The notes below the pieces were generated by a model. It had not been told where the DNA came from and did not search any database. It worked only from the letters and a program-made list of their open reading frames with translations. A program made the position numbers and the translations under genes. This document shows, one piece after another, positions 52,861 through 62,352 of a stretch of 64,000 nucleotides of DNA. The DNA is taken from positions 259,970 to 323,969 of the forward strand of contig JAFLBX010000001.1 of NCBI GenBank assembly GCA_017303675.1, in the 5' to 3' direction. Every line of letters starts with the position of its first letter. Position 1 is the stretch's first letter. The stretch is from Ignavibacteria bacterium (lineage in GTDB: Bacteria > Bacteroidota > Ignavibacteria > Tepidaquicellales > OLB5).

Positions 52861-52892
52861 CAAATATATTTTACAGCGTAAGGGGAACCAAA
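52861..52892 (-). promoter_or_regulatory. Promoter of the propeller-protein gene
   Basis: TTTG (complement of 52889-52892), 20 bases, TATATTTG (complement of 52861-52868): a full Bacteroidota-type promoter. The predicted start is at about 52856, the first base of the leader stem, at the same distance as in copy A. Confidence 0.7.
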
Positions 52893-52988
52893 AAGAAATT
52901 CAACATTAAGTAATCATTTTAGATTACTAAATTTATTGATTATAGAATAAATTAAGTATATTTTAGCTTAATTAGTAACTGCCATATT

Positions 52989-54440
52989 ATGCAAAGATCG
53001 ATATTCAGCCAAATTTCCACTTTGAAAAATTCTGAATTTGAGAGATTTTCGAAGTATGTTTCATCACCGTTTTTCAATACCCGGAATGATGTTATAAAGT
53101 TTGTAAACTATCTTGCAAAGAAGATTCCGCTCACTGCCGGGAATAATATCAGTGATGAAGAAATTTACAGGGAAATATACGGAGGTGCCGGTTTCAGCAG
53201 ACAGGTTGTAAAGAATCTGCTTAGCAGAACTTTGGCAATGCTGGACGGATTTTTTATTCAGCTTAGCCTGGAAGGCGACAAAGATATGCAGGTAACGGCA
53301 CTAACAAAAGAATTACAGAAAAGAAAATTGAACCGGAAGGCTGAAAAGATACTGAATGAAAGAATATTGGACCTTAAAAAAAGCTCAGAGTATACTTTAG
53401 AATACTATAAAAAAATAAGTGAGCTGAAGGAATTAAAGCATGGCAATTTATCTGAAAGCGATTCTAAACAAAGGATAATCAGTGACGGCGAAAGGTTTTC
53501 TGCGGTAATGAAGAGTTTTCTTGTCTCTTTGCTTAGAATAGCAAATGATTATGAAGTTTACAGCTTTGTTGAAAACGCGCCTCAAAGAAATGAATATATC
53601 GAAAACATTACAAAAATAATTGATCTTGAACGAGCCTTAAAATTAATAAAAGAAAATGAACCCAATGAATACGCGCTCATTGCATGTTATTACTTTGGTT
53701 TACTAAGTAAAACCAACGACCCGCAAAATATTTACAGGGAAAAGCTTAAGGAATTCAGCTTCAAAAATATTGAACACTTCAGACATAACGACAACATTGA
53801 ATTCTGGCAAATGATCTTTTCTTCTTATATATTTTCTAAGGCCCAAAAAGGGCCGGTTGATGTACAAACCTTGCACAGCATAAATAAAATGTATGTTGAA
53901 AAAAATGTGGCGCATAAAGATGAAAAAGGATATATTGATGAGAATAATTATCATAATATTATAATGCAGTCCATTGCAGCAAACGATTTTGAGTGGACAG
54001 AAAGCTTTATAAATAAATACAAAGATGAGCTGAACCCTGAAACCCGGGAAAATACTTACAATTTTTTAATGGGATACTTTATGCTTAATAAAGGTGAATA
54101 CAGCCGCGTCATTCCGTATCTAAGCAAGGTCAGGTCCGGAGATATTCCCGTACAATTGACTATCCGCTGGATGTACATAAGGGCTTATTATGAACTCGGG
54201 CATTATTTTGAAGCTGAGTCCACAATTCATGCATTCAAAAATTTTATATCAACCAGCGGCAGAGTAACAAAAGAAAGCCGCTCCACTTATCCTGCTTCTC
54301 TGGGATTTATTGATGCTGTGGTAAAAAGCAGGTTATCAGGCAAGAACCTTGATGAAGAAAAATACCTGAAAGCTAAAAATTCCTCATTTATTGCAAAAAA
54401 ATGGGTAATTGAAAAAATGGAAGAGCTGCTGAATATTTAA
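52989..54440 (+). CDS. Unknown ~480-aa helical repeat protein, divergent-pair partner 3
   Basis: Paralog of 48964-50400 over its whole length (Y-V-S-S-P-F-F-N, N-L-L-S-R-T, S-L-L-R-I-A-N-D-Y, Y-F-G-L-L-S-K-T-N-D-P, N-N-Y-H-N-I, W-V-I-E-K-M-E-E-L). All-helical and cytoplasmic. It faces the sorted propeller gene across 343 bases. No known domain. The two plus-strand paralogs and their minus-strand partners probably arose by duplication of one divergent pair. Confidence 0.82.
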   Translation: MQRSIFSQISTLKNSEFERFSKYVSSPFFNTRNDVIKFVNYLAKKIPLTAGNNISDEEIYREIYGGAGFSRQVVKNLLSRTLAMLDGFFIQLSLEGDKDMQVTALTKELQKRKLNRKAEKILNERILDLKKSSEYTLEYYKKISELKELKHGNLSESDSKQRIISDGERFSAVMKSFLVSLLRIANDYEVYSFVENAPQRNEYIENITKIIDLERALKLIKENEPNEYALIACYYFGLLSKTNDPQNIYREKLKEFSFKNIEHFRHNDNIEFWQMIFSSYIFSKAQKGPVDVQTLHSINKMYVEKNVAHKDEKGYIDENNYHNIIMQSIAANDFEWTESFINKYKDELNPETRENTYNFLMGYFMLNKGEYSRVIPYLSKVRSGDIPVQLTIRWMYIRAYYELGHYFEAESTIHAFKNFISTSGRVTKESRSTYPASLGFIDAVVKSRLSGKNLDEEKYLKAKNSSFIAKKWVIEKMEELLNI

Positions 54441-54558
54441 CAACTATTAACAGTATCAGAATGTTTATCAGTTAATGATGCACTAATTTTTATGAAATTG
54501 ATTTACATTATTTATTTGACTAATTTTTGAAAAATACATTTAGAAAGAATATTATTTA

Positions 54559-56112
54559 ATGCAGAAGGACCACAATCTTCCGAAAACACTTGGCGAGCTT
54601 AAGAGTGCCGGCTATAAAGTACCGGCAGTAAAAGATGAACTTAGAAAAAACCTGGTTGAAAAACTCCGCAACAAAGAAGAGATATTCCCCGGAATAATTG
54701 GGTATGAAAAAACAGTAATTCCGCAGGTAATTAATGCCATACTTGCAAAACATGATATTATTTTTCTCGGGCTGAGGGGTCAGGCAAAAACCAAAATGGC
54801 AAGGATGCTGGTGGACCTTCTGGATGAATTCACTCCCATAATTAAAGGTTCTGAAATTAACGATAACCCGTTTAACCCTATTTCCAAATTTGCTGTAGAT
54901 ACAGTCAACGAAAATGGCGATGAAACTGAGATTGAATGGATAGCGAGGGAAAGAAGGTTCGGAGAAAAGCTTGCAACCCCTGATGTGACAATTGCTGATC
55001 TTATAGGTGATATTGATCCAATTAAAGCTGCTACTCAAAGGCTGCATTACTCTCATGAAGGAGCAATACATTTTGGGATAGTACCAAGAACCAACAGGGG
55101 GATATTTGCAATTAATGAGCTGCCTGACCTGCAGCCAAGGATACAGGTTGGACTTCTTAATATAATGCAGGAGCGTGATATACAGATCCGCGGGTTTAAT
55201 ATCCGCTTTCCGCTTGATGTATTTATAGTTTACACGGCAAATCCTGAAGATTATACTAACAGGGGTAATATTATTACTCCACTGAAAGACAGGATAGATT
55301 CACAAATTTTAACACACTATCCAAAAAATATAGAAGACGGTATAAAGATCACCGAATCTCAAAGCTGGATAAAAAGACATATTGATAAGGAAGTTATCAT
55401 TCCCTATTATATGAAAGAAATAATTGAATCCGCAGCCCATGAAGCCCGTAAGAGCGAGTTTGTTGAGCAGAAATCAGGCGTAAGCGCAAGGATGACAATT
55501 TCAGCAATGGAAAACCTTGTAAGCAACGCAGAGCGAAGATCTATTGTAAACAATGAAACTATAATTTTCCCGAGAATCACAGACCTGGCATCAGTTCTGC
55601 CAGGAATGACAGGAAAAATTGAGCTTGTGTTTGAAGGTGAGCAGGAAGGTCCCGTAAAAGTAAGCAAAGCGCTGCTTGGAAGGAGTGTCCGCGAGGTATT
55701 CAGGAAATATTTCCCGGACCCATTGCAGAAAAAGCGCAGACAGGGTGAAGTTAAAGAGGGGCAAAAGCCTGCAATAAATCCATACGCAGAAATAGTAAAA
55801 TGGTTTGAGTCGGGAAATTATATTGAACTGAATGACGATATGAGATTTGAGGAATATTTTTCAGCGCTGAAGCGTGTTGAAGGACTTGAAAAAACAGTAA
55901 GAAAATTTATTCCAACGGTTGAAAACGATCACGAACTGGCTTCCCTGATGGAATTTATGCTTGACGGGCTTCACAATAATTCAAAAATAGCAAAGGATGA
56001 ACTTGAAGAAGGCATATCATATAAAGATATGGTCGGATCAATGCTCTTCAGCAAAGCAACCCGGGGTGCGGGAAGCTCGTCTTATGATTATGAAGCCGAC
56101 TGGAATTATTAA
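54559..56112 (+). CDS. MoxR/ChlI-type AAA+ ATPase
   Basis: AAA+ core of the MoxR/magnesium-chelatase type: Walker A variant G-L-R-G-Q-A-K-T-K (about 73-81), the pre-sensor loop with G-I-F-A-I-N-E-L-P-D-L (Walker B with Asn and Glu), sensor 1 in V-Y-T-A-N-P-E-D-Y, and R-D-R-I-D-S around 250. A helical lid and a C-terminal extension of about 120 residues follow. Such ATPases remodel or insert metal into partner complexes, usually with a VWA-domain protein; none is adjacent here. The name 'magnesium chelatase' does not imply chlorophyll synthesis. Starts about 118 bases after the helical-protein gene. Confidence 0.85.
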   Translation: MQKDHNLPKTLGELKSAGYKVPAVKDELRKNLVEKLRNKEEIFPGIIGYEKTVIPQVINAILAKHDIIFLGLRGQAKTKMARMLVDLLDEFTPIIKGSEINDNPFNPISKFAVDTVNENGDETEIEWIARERRFGEKLATPDVTIADLIGDIDPIKAATQRLHYSHEGAIHFGIVPRTNRGIFAINELPDLQPRIQVGLLNIMQERDIQIRGFNIRFPLDVFIVYTANPEDYTNRGNIITPLKDRIDSQILTHYPKNIEDGIKITESQSWIKRHIDKEVIIPYYMKEIIESAAHEARKSEFVEQKSGVSARMTISAMENLVSNAERRSIVNNETIIFPRITDLASVLPGMTGKIELVFEGEQEGPVKVSKALLGRSVREVFRKYFPDPLQKKRRQGEVKEGQKPAINPYAEIVKWFESGNYIELNDDMRFEEYFSALKRVEGLEKTVRKFIPTVENDHELASLMEFMLDGLHNNSKIAKDELEEGISYKDMVGSMLFSKATRGAGSSSYDYEADWNY

Positions 56113-56140
56113 TTATAACTTTTTGAAACTACAGACAAAA

Positions 56141-56422
56141 ATGCAGCAAACAGATGAATTAACTTCTCCCGTTGATATAGATACTACAACCAGCGGATTT
56201 ACGCTGATCTTATTCAATGACTCACATCATGAATTTGACGAAGTAATAAGCCAGATCATGCTGGCGACGGGATATGGTTATGATAAGGCTGAATCGATAA
56301 CACTGGAAGCACATAATAAGGGAAGAGCCGCGGTAATAACAGGTGAACTTGATAAATGCCTTTCGGTGCAATCAGTTCTCGAAGAGATAGCATTACGAAC
56401 ATCAATTGAAGTTAACGCCTGA
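56141..56422 (+). CDS. clpS: Clp protease adaptor ClpS
   Basis: The family pattern is clear: L-I-L-F-N-D-S-H-H-E-F-D-E-V-I, M-L-A-T-G-Y-G-Y-D-K-A, A-H-N-K-G-R-A-A-V and the C-terminal V-L-E-E-I-A-L. ClpS delivers N-degron substrates with bulky N-terminal residues to ClpAP. I choose the ATG at 56141 (93 aa): an upstream in-frame extension overlaps the ATPase gene and does not resemble ClpS. Six bases separate it from aat, so the two are co-transcribed. Confidence 0.93.
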   Translation: MQQTDELTSPVDIDTTTSGFTLILFNDSHHEFDEVISQIMLATGYGYDKAESITLEAHNKGRAAVITGELDKCLSVQSVLEEIALRTSIEVNA

Positions 56423-56428
56423 AGATCC

Positions 56429-57040
56429 TTGGGTTCCCAGGCTTACACATATCACACTCTGCACTGGCACCAGGTATTAAACGGTTATGCAATGGGTATT
56501 TTCCCGATGGGAGAAGATGCTGAATCAATAGCATGGTTTGAAGCCTCACCGCGGGCAATAATGCCTGTGGAGCTTGAAACTAGCGGCCTGAATATTACAC
56601 GATCTTTAAAGCAGGTATTAAATAAAAATATCTATGAAATAAGAGTAGATACTGCTTTTGAAAAAGTAATTTATGAATGCTCCTTAAGAGACAGCACCTG
56701 GATAAACAGCACCATCATGACCGCATACACGGAACTTTTCCACAGAGGGTACGCCCATTCGGTAGAGGCATGGGAAAATGAAAAACTTGCCGGCGGATTA
56801 TATGGTGTGGCATATAAAGGAGCTTTTTTCGGTGAATCGATGTTTTACAGAGCGAACAATGCATCAAAAGTATGCGTGGTTAAACTATATGAGATCTTAA
56901 AGAAAAATAAATTTATATTATTTGATATTCAGATGATGACACCTCATTTTGAAAAATTCGGTGCAATAGAAATTTCCAAAAGGTCTTATCTGGAAATACT
57001 TGAACGGGCAATGGATATTAAATGTGAATTTAAATATTAG
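56429..57040 (+). CDS. aat: Leucyl/phenylalanyl-tRNA-protein transferase
   Basis: Aat adds Leu or Phe to proteins with N-terminal Arg or Lys, producing N-degrons for ClpS. The sequence has the family pattern: Y-A-M-G-I-F-P-M-G, W-F-E-A-S-P-R-A-I-M-P, W-I-N-S-T-I, G-Y-A-H-S-V-E-A-W and G-V-A-Y-K-G-A-F-F-G-E-S-M-F. Length normal. The likely start is a TTG at 56429, as no ATG stands before the conserved H-W-H-Q-V-L-N-G. Directly behind clpS, it forms a complete recognition and tagging unit. Confidence 0.93.
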   Translation: MGSQAYTYHTLHWHQVLNGYAMGIFPMGEDAESIAWFEASPRAIMPVELETSGLNITRSLKQVLNKNIYEIRVDTAFEKVIYECSLRDSTWINSTIMTAYTELFHRGYAHSVEAWENEKLAGGLYGVAYKGAFFGESMFYRANNASKVCVVKLYEILKKNKFILFDIQMMTPHFEKFGAIEISKRSYLEILERAMDIKCEFKY

Positions 57041-57054
57041 ATACCCGGCAAACT

Positions 57055-57507
57055 TCAGTTCTTCTGAGAATCTTCAATCTTTTTAACTTTTTCAAGTCTT
57101 CTTACATATCTTTCTTCGGGCTTAAAGGCTGCATTTAGGAAAGAATTTATCACTTCAATTGCAAGAGATTCACCTACAATTCCGCCTCCAAGACATATAA
57201 CATTCATATCATCATCTTCAACTCCCTGGTGGGCAGAAAAAGCATCGTGACAAATTCCCGCACGAATACCCCTGAATTTATTTGCTGCAACACAAGCACC
57301 GACCCCGCTACCGCAAATGATGATTCCTTTTTTACCTGCCCCTCCCTGAATAGCTTTAGCGAGGGCTTCAGCAATATCAGGATAATCAACAGAAGCTTCT
57401 GAGTTAGTACCCACATCAATAATGTTATACTTTTTAGAAAGCAAAACTTTAAGTTTTTCCTTCAGGTTAAAACCTCTGTGATCTGCACCAATAATAATGT
57501 TTTCCAT
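57055..57507 (-). CDS. rpiB: Ribose-5-phosphate isomerase B
   Basis: Interconverts ribose-5-phosphate and ribulose-5-phosphate in the pentose phosphate pathway. Motifs: G-A-D-H-R-G-F at the start, D-V-G-T-N-S-E-A-S-V-D-Y-P-D, the active-site Cys in I-I-I-C-G-S-G-V-G, A-A-N-K-F-R-G-I-R-A and C-L-G-G-G-I-V-G. I choose the ATG at 57505-57507 (150 aa, M-E-N-I-I-I-G) because the family starts just before this strand. Single gene, converging on aat. Confidence 0.93.
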   Translation of the reverse strand: MENIIIGADHRGFNLKEKLKVLLSKKYNIIDVGTNSEASVDYPDIAEALAKAIQGGAGKKGIIICGSGVGACVAANKFRGIRAGICHDAFSAHQGVEDDDMNVICLGGGIVGESLAIEVINSFLNAAFKPEERYVRRLEKVKKIEDSQKN

Positions 57508-57691
57508 GCTGTAAATTAGCAAATTTTTAGCTAACTATCAATAAAATAAAGCTGTTAGTTTGTAGTCAAATTAATTATATGAATTATTTTATTAAATGAC
57601 TATATTAACACTATGATATTACCCAAAATACCGTAATAATCCATTCTGAGAGTTGATTGTATTATATTTATTTTTTTAAAAATTTGCCTGC

Positions 57692-60600
57692 ATGCAAGAA
57701 AAAAATAAAACGAAAAAAATCAGACCTGTCAACAACATCCTAACAAAAGCCAAAAAACATTACAGCGTTTTTTTTAAATCATTTTATTCAAGTCCGGTTG
57801 CTAAAGCCCTGATCGATTTTGATACTAACAGATATATTGAAGTCAACAGTAAATTTCTGAAATTATTTGAATGCAAAAAATCAGAAGTATTAAATCATAC
57901 TCCCATGGAACTGGGGTTTACTATTGAGAACGAACTATCAAAAAGGGTTTTAAAAAAATACTCAAAGAACAAAATTAACACTTTCAATTTTGATGTTTAT
58001 ACCAGGACAAAAAACATAAAAAATGTAATAATTACAACCGAAAAGATATCATTATTCAAAAAGAAGTATTTGATAGGTTATATAATTGATAATACATCAA
58101 AATCAGTTTATGAAAACAAAATAGAAGAAAGCGAACATAAATACAGCTTAGTATTAAAAAACACACCAAATGCAATTTACGAGTTTGATTTTAAAAAATC
58201 AGAATATACCTATATAAGCCCCTCTGTAAAAACGATACTGGGAATATCACCTGACATTTTCATTAAAAAAAGATTAAATATCATTACTCCCCTTTTAAGT
58301 ACTGAATACAGGAAAAAGATCAAAGATCATTATAAGTCGCTGAAATTTTCTACAGGCAAGAGGAGAAGAAATTTCAGCTTTGAATATCCGTTCACACAGA
58401 AAAATAAAGCTATAATCTGGATAAGTGACACTCAAACTGTCATTTATGATAAAAAAGGGAAAGCTGATAAAGTAATTGGCAATTTAAGCGATATTACCTT
58501 AAAGAAAACCAATGAATTCCTGTTAAAGCAAAGTGAAGAACAATACAAATATCTCTTCTACGGTAATCCGCTTCCTATGTGGATATATGATTCAGAAAGC
58601 TTAAAGATTCTGGCGGTAAATGATTCCGCAATTAAGCATTATGGATATTCGGAAGCAGAATTTCTTAATATGGATCTGACTGATATTCGCCCGAAAGAAG
58701 AAATTGCAAAATTTCTTCGACATCAAGAACGTATCAAACAAGAAAACAGAACAAATAAACCATTACATACGGGCATTTGGAAACATGTTAAAAAATCCGG
58801 GGAACTTATTGATGTAGAAATCACCAGAACTCCGATATCATTTGAAGGTCGTAAAGCAGTATTGATTCTTTCGAACGATATTACGGAAAGACTAAAGTCA
58901 GAAGCTGCTTTGATAAAGCGAAACAAAGAGATAAGTGAGCTTTACAGGGCAGGCAATGAGCTTTCTAAAACACTCAATCCGGATAAGATATACAATAGTA
59001 TATACAGTATCATCAGAAAGTTAATGCCGTGTGATTCAATGGTAATATCCGGTTACGATAAGAAAAGCGGTAAAATTACATGTAAAGCAGCATGGATAGG
59101 AAGAAAACGACTTGATGTTTCTGCTTTTCCATCAGTCCCGGTAAATTTTTCGGGTAACGGAATTCAAAGCAGAGCTATAAAAAGCGGGAAGGCTGAATTA
59201 TTGCTGGACTTTGAAAAATCAGTTTCACAATCCGGAACTAAATTTTATTATAAGCCGGATGGTTCTGTAGCCTCTAATCCCAATAATAAAAATCTTTCAG
59301 AAAGATCAGCAATAATTGTTCCACTTAAGCTAAAGAACAAAGTTATAGGGGTATTACAGGTAAAAAGCCTTAAAAAAAATGCATATACAGAAAATGATGT
59401 TAAGCTTGCCGAAGCACTGGCAGCACAAGCTGCTGTTTCAACTTCCAATGCCGATCTTTATCAGCAGGCGAAAGAAGAAATAAAAATCAGAAAAGAAACT
59501 GAATCAAAATTACTGAAAACATCTATTGAAATATCTAATATTTATGAAATTTCAAAGGATCTTTCAGGTGCATTAACAACTAAAGAAATAAACAGAAAAA
59601 TATTCAGAACCATAAACAGCTCATTTCCGGAATGCGATATTGGTATTTCTGTTCTTGATGAAAATGAGGAATATATAATACTTGAAGGATTGTTCACTAA
59701 CGGCAAGGAAATAAACACTTCTAATTTCCCGCCGATAAAATTTGATAAAACAGGCAAGGGCTTACAAAGCAGTGTTCTGTTTTCAAAAAAAACAAGAATT
59801 GTTGAAAATTACAGAGAATATATAAAAAAATCCGGAGCAAATTTTTATGTTAATGATGATGGTACTGTTTCATACAAAAAAGATGATACTTTTGAAATAG
59901 CTGAGACCGCAATAATAATACCGATGATATATGAGAAGAAAGTAATTGGAACTTTGCAACTGCTAAATTACAGCAAGAAGGTCTTTTCAGAAAATGCACT
60001 GAAAATACTTGAATCCCTGGCTACTCATATTGCGGTATCCATTGTAAATGCCCAATTGCACAGTAAATTACAAAATGAATTACAGGAAAAACAGCAAGCT
60101 GAAAAAGCGCTGCAGGCAAAAACAGAAGAACTCCAGATGCTATACGATGCCCAGCAGGTTTTATCAGGTTCTCTGGATATTGACAGCGTATATGATAATA
60201 CATACAAAATAATTTCTGCCAAAATCCCCTGCGACTCTATGATCATTTCCGAATATAACAAGGAAGCGAAAAATATAAAGATACTTTCTGTTTGGGCAGA
60301 TGGTGTTAAACCGGATATAAACATTTTTCCACTGATCCCTCTGGCGCCTGAAGGAAAAGGCATACAAAGTGAAGTTATAAGAAGCGGTAAACCTCTGCTT
60401 ATAGATAACTATAAGGAATATTATAAAAGAACGCAGACCCACATCAGCTACACAAACGATAAAATAAAAACGGAACCTGATGTATTGTACAATTCTGCTA
60501 TGCTTGTACCTATGATACATGATGGGAATATTATCGGAGTAATCCAGTTATTAAGTTATTCCAAAAATGTATATAATAAATTGAGTTTAAGTCTGCTTGA

Positions 60601-62329
60601 ATCACTTGCCAGCCCAATTTCAGCAGCAACATTTAACGCATCACTTTACAGGCAGGCTAAAACAGAAATTGCCGAAAAGCAAAAAGCGAGGGAAGAACTT
60701 GCCTTAAGAAACAAAGAAATTACTTTATTATACAGCGCCGGCAGAGAGCTTTTGAGCACGCTTAATCTTGAAGAAATTTACGACATTTTATACAGAAAAG
60801 TATTAGAGATCATTCCATGTGATTCAATGGTTATTGCTGAATATAATAAACAGGAAAATTTGATATTCTGTAAGGCTGCATGGGTTGGTAATACTAAACA
60901 TGATCCCGGTAATTTCCCGCATCTTAAAGTTGGCAATAATTACAAAGGAACTCAAGTTGAAGCTATAATTACAGGAATGCCTTTAATTGTTAATAACTTT
61001 TATGACCTGATAAAAGATCGTGATGATAAGTATTATTTTGATGAAGAAGGCAATGTAATTGACTATAAAGAAAAGAAAGATGAAATTATCAATGAAGATC
61101 CTGTAATTCAATCAGCAATGTATATACCTATGAAAATAGGTAAAAACGTAATTGGCGTAATTTCTGTGTTCAGCTATACAAAAAATGCATATACTGAGTA
61201 TGACCTTAAGATACTTGAATCTATTACAGTACATGTTTCGGTAGCGGCAGCAAATGCAGAGCTTTACAGGCGGGCACAAAAGGAAATTAGCGAAAGAATT
61301 CGTAAAGAAGAAGAGCTCAAACAAATTAGAAACAATCTTGAAGAAGCCCAAAGAATTGCACACATAGGGAGCTGGGTTTATAACCTCAAAGAAAATAAAA
61401 TTTATAATTCCAGTGAACTGTATAAAATACTTGGATTAAAAAATGAACCGGAAAGTTTTGAATTTAATGAAGCTATGAACCATATTTACTCAGAAGACAG
61501 GCAAAGAACAATTGATAAAATACTAAATGCAGTCAAAAATAAATCCTCATATGAAAATGAAGACAGAGTAGTTAGACCTGATGGTGAAATAAGAAACGTA
61601 AAAATAGTGGGAGAACCGATGTATGATAAGAACGGTTTATTTACAGGTATGCAGGGTACTTTACAGGATATCACAGAGATCAAAAGAATTAATAATGAGC
61701 TAATAAAATCTCTTAATGAAAAAGAACTGATCCTAAAAGAAATTCATCACAGGGTAAAAAATAATCTGCAGGTAGTTTCCAGCCTACTCAGGCTTCAGTC
61801 AGAAAGCATAAAAGATGAAACAGCAATCGGCTATCTGAAAATGAGCGAACAGAGGGTTAAATCAATGGCTCTGATTCACCAGCAGCTATACAGAACCAAG
61901 GATCTTTCAAGGATAGACTTCAGGGAATATATTGAAGACCTCTGTAATTACCTGTTTTTTGCTTATGATATTAGCTTTTCGAGAATAAATTTGAAACTCG
62001 AAGTAGAGGAAATATTTTTCGGAATCGATACAGCTTTACCATGCGGTTTAATAATAAACGAGCTTGTTACTAACTCTATAAAACATGCTTTCCCTGATTA
62101 CAGTATTGGTACTTTAACTGTAAAACTGTATAAGCTGGCAACCGGTAAGTACAGCCTGCAGGTTAAAGATGACGGAAAAGGAGCGGAGACAATTGATTTC
62201 GAAAAAACAACTTCATTGGGCATGGAGCTTGTAAAAACCCTTACAGAACAGCTTGAAGGTGAAATAAAAGTAAATTCAGATAACGGAACTGAAATTACGA
62301 TAGATTTTTATGATCAGTATTCCGATTAA
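57692..62329 (+). CDS. Large soluble sensor histidine kinase with PAS and four tandem GAF domains
   Basis: A 1545-residue protein without membrane segments. Three PAS domains occupy about 20-420 (L-K-I-L-A-V-N-D-S-A-I-K-H-Y-G-Y-S near 310). Four GAF domains follow to about 1240, each beginning like E-I-S-E-L-Y-R-A-G-N-E-L-S and with P-C-D-S-M-V-I-S in three of four. A fourth PAS covers about 1240-1340. The kinase core is of the HisKA_2 type: E-I-H-H-R-V-K-N-N-L-Q (His1352/1353), then an ATPase domain with N-E-L-V-T-N-S-I-K-H-A-F and D-D-G-K-G. GAF and PAS domains sense small molecules, light or redox state; the ligand is unknown. The next gene starts 23 bases later, on the same transcript. 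Confidence 0.9.
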   Translation: MQEKNKTKKIRPVNNILTKAKKHYSVFFKSFYSSPVAKALIDFDTNRYIEVNSKFLKLFECKKSEVLNHTPMELGFTIENELSKRVLKKYSKNKINTFNFDVYTRTKNIKNVIITTEKISLFKKKYLIGYIIDNTSKSVYENKIEESEHKYSLVLKNTPNAIYEFDFKKSEYTYISPSVKTILGISPDIFIKKRLNIITPLLSTEYRKKIKDHYKSLKFSTGKRRRNFSFEYPFTQKNKAIIWISDTQTVIYDKKGKADKVIGNLSDITLKKTNEFLLKQSEEQYKYLFYGNPLPMWIYDSESLKILAVNDSAIKHYGYSEAEFLNMDLTDIRPKEEIAKFLRHQERIKQENRTNKPLHTGIWKHVKKSGELIDVEITRTPISFEGRKAVLILSNDITERLKSEAALIKRNKEISELYRAGNELSKTLNPDKIYNSIYSIIRKLMPCDSMVISGYDKKSGKITCKAAWIGRKRLDVSAFPSVPVNFSGNGIQSRAIKSGKAELLLDFEKSVSQSGTKFYYKPDGSVASNPNNKNLSERSAIIVPLKLKNKVIGVLQVKSLKKNAYTENDVKLAEALAAQAAVSTSNADLYQQAKEEIKIRKETESKLLKTSIEISNIYEISKDLSGALTTKEINRKIFRTINSSFPECDIGISVLDENEEYIILEGLFTNGKEINTSNFPPIKFDKTGKGLQSSVLFSKKTRIVENYREYIKKSGANFYVNDDGTVSYKKDDTFEIAETAIIIPMIYEKKVIGTLQLLNYSKKVFSENALKILESLATHIAVSIVNAQLHSKLQNELQEKQQAEKALQAKTEELQMLYDAQQVLSGSLDIDSVYDNTYKIISAKIPCDSMIISEYNKEAKNIKILSVWADGVKPDINIFPLIPLAPEGKGIQSEVIRSGKPLLIDNYKEYYKRTQTHISYTNDKIKTEPDVLYNSAMLVPMIHDGNIIGVIQLLSYSKNVYNKLSLSLLESLASPISAATFNASLYRQAKTEIAEKQKAREELALRNKEITLLYSAGRELLSTLNLEEIYDILYRKVLEIIPCDSMVIAEYNKQENLIFCKAAWVGNTKHDPGNFPHLKVGNNYKGTQVEAIITGMPLIVNNFYDLIKDRDDKYYFDEEGNVIDYKEKKDEIINEDPVIQSAMYIPMKIGKNVIGVISVFSYTKNAYTEYDLKILESITVHVSVAAANAELYRRAQKEISERIRKEEELKQIRNNLEEAQRIAHIGSWVYNLKENKIYNSSELYKILGLKNEPESFEFNEAMNHIYSEDRQRTIDKILNAVKNKSSYENEDRVVRPDGEIRNVKIVGEPMYDKNGLFTGMQGTLQDITEIKRINNELIKSLNEKELILKEIHHRVKNNLQVVSSLLRLQSESIKDETAIGYLKMSEQRVKSMALIHQQLYRTKDLSRIDFREYIEDLCNYLFFAYDISFSRINLKLEVEEIFFGIDTALPCGLIINELVTNSIKHAFPDYSIGTLTVKLYKLATGKYSLQVKDDGKGAETIDFEKTTSLGMELVKTLTEQLEGEIKVNSDNGTEITIDFYDQYSD

Positions 62330-62352
62330 TAATAAAACATAATTTTGAGAGT

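Noticed and set aside
54556-55071. 171-codon frame opposite the MoxR-type ATPase
   Set aside because: Antisense shadow covering almost exactly the conserved N-terminal part of the real gene.
55997-56140. Longer N-terminus for ClpS overlapping the ATPase gene
   Set aside because: The extension lies in another frame of the ATPase gene and has no counterpart in ClpS; ATG at 56141 gives the normal size.
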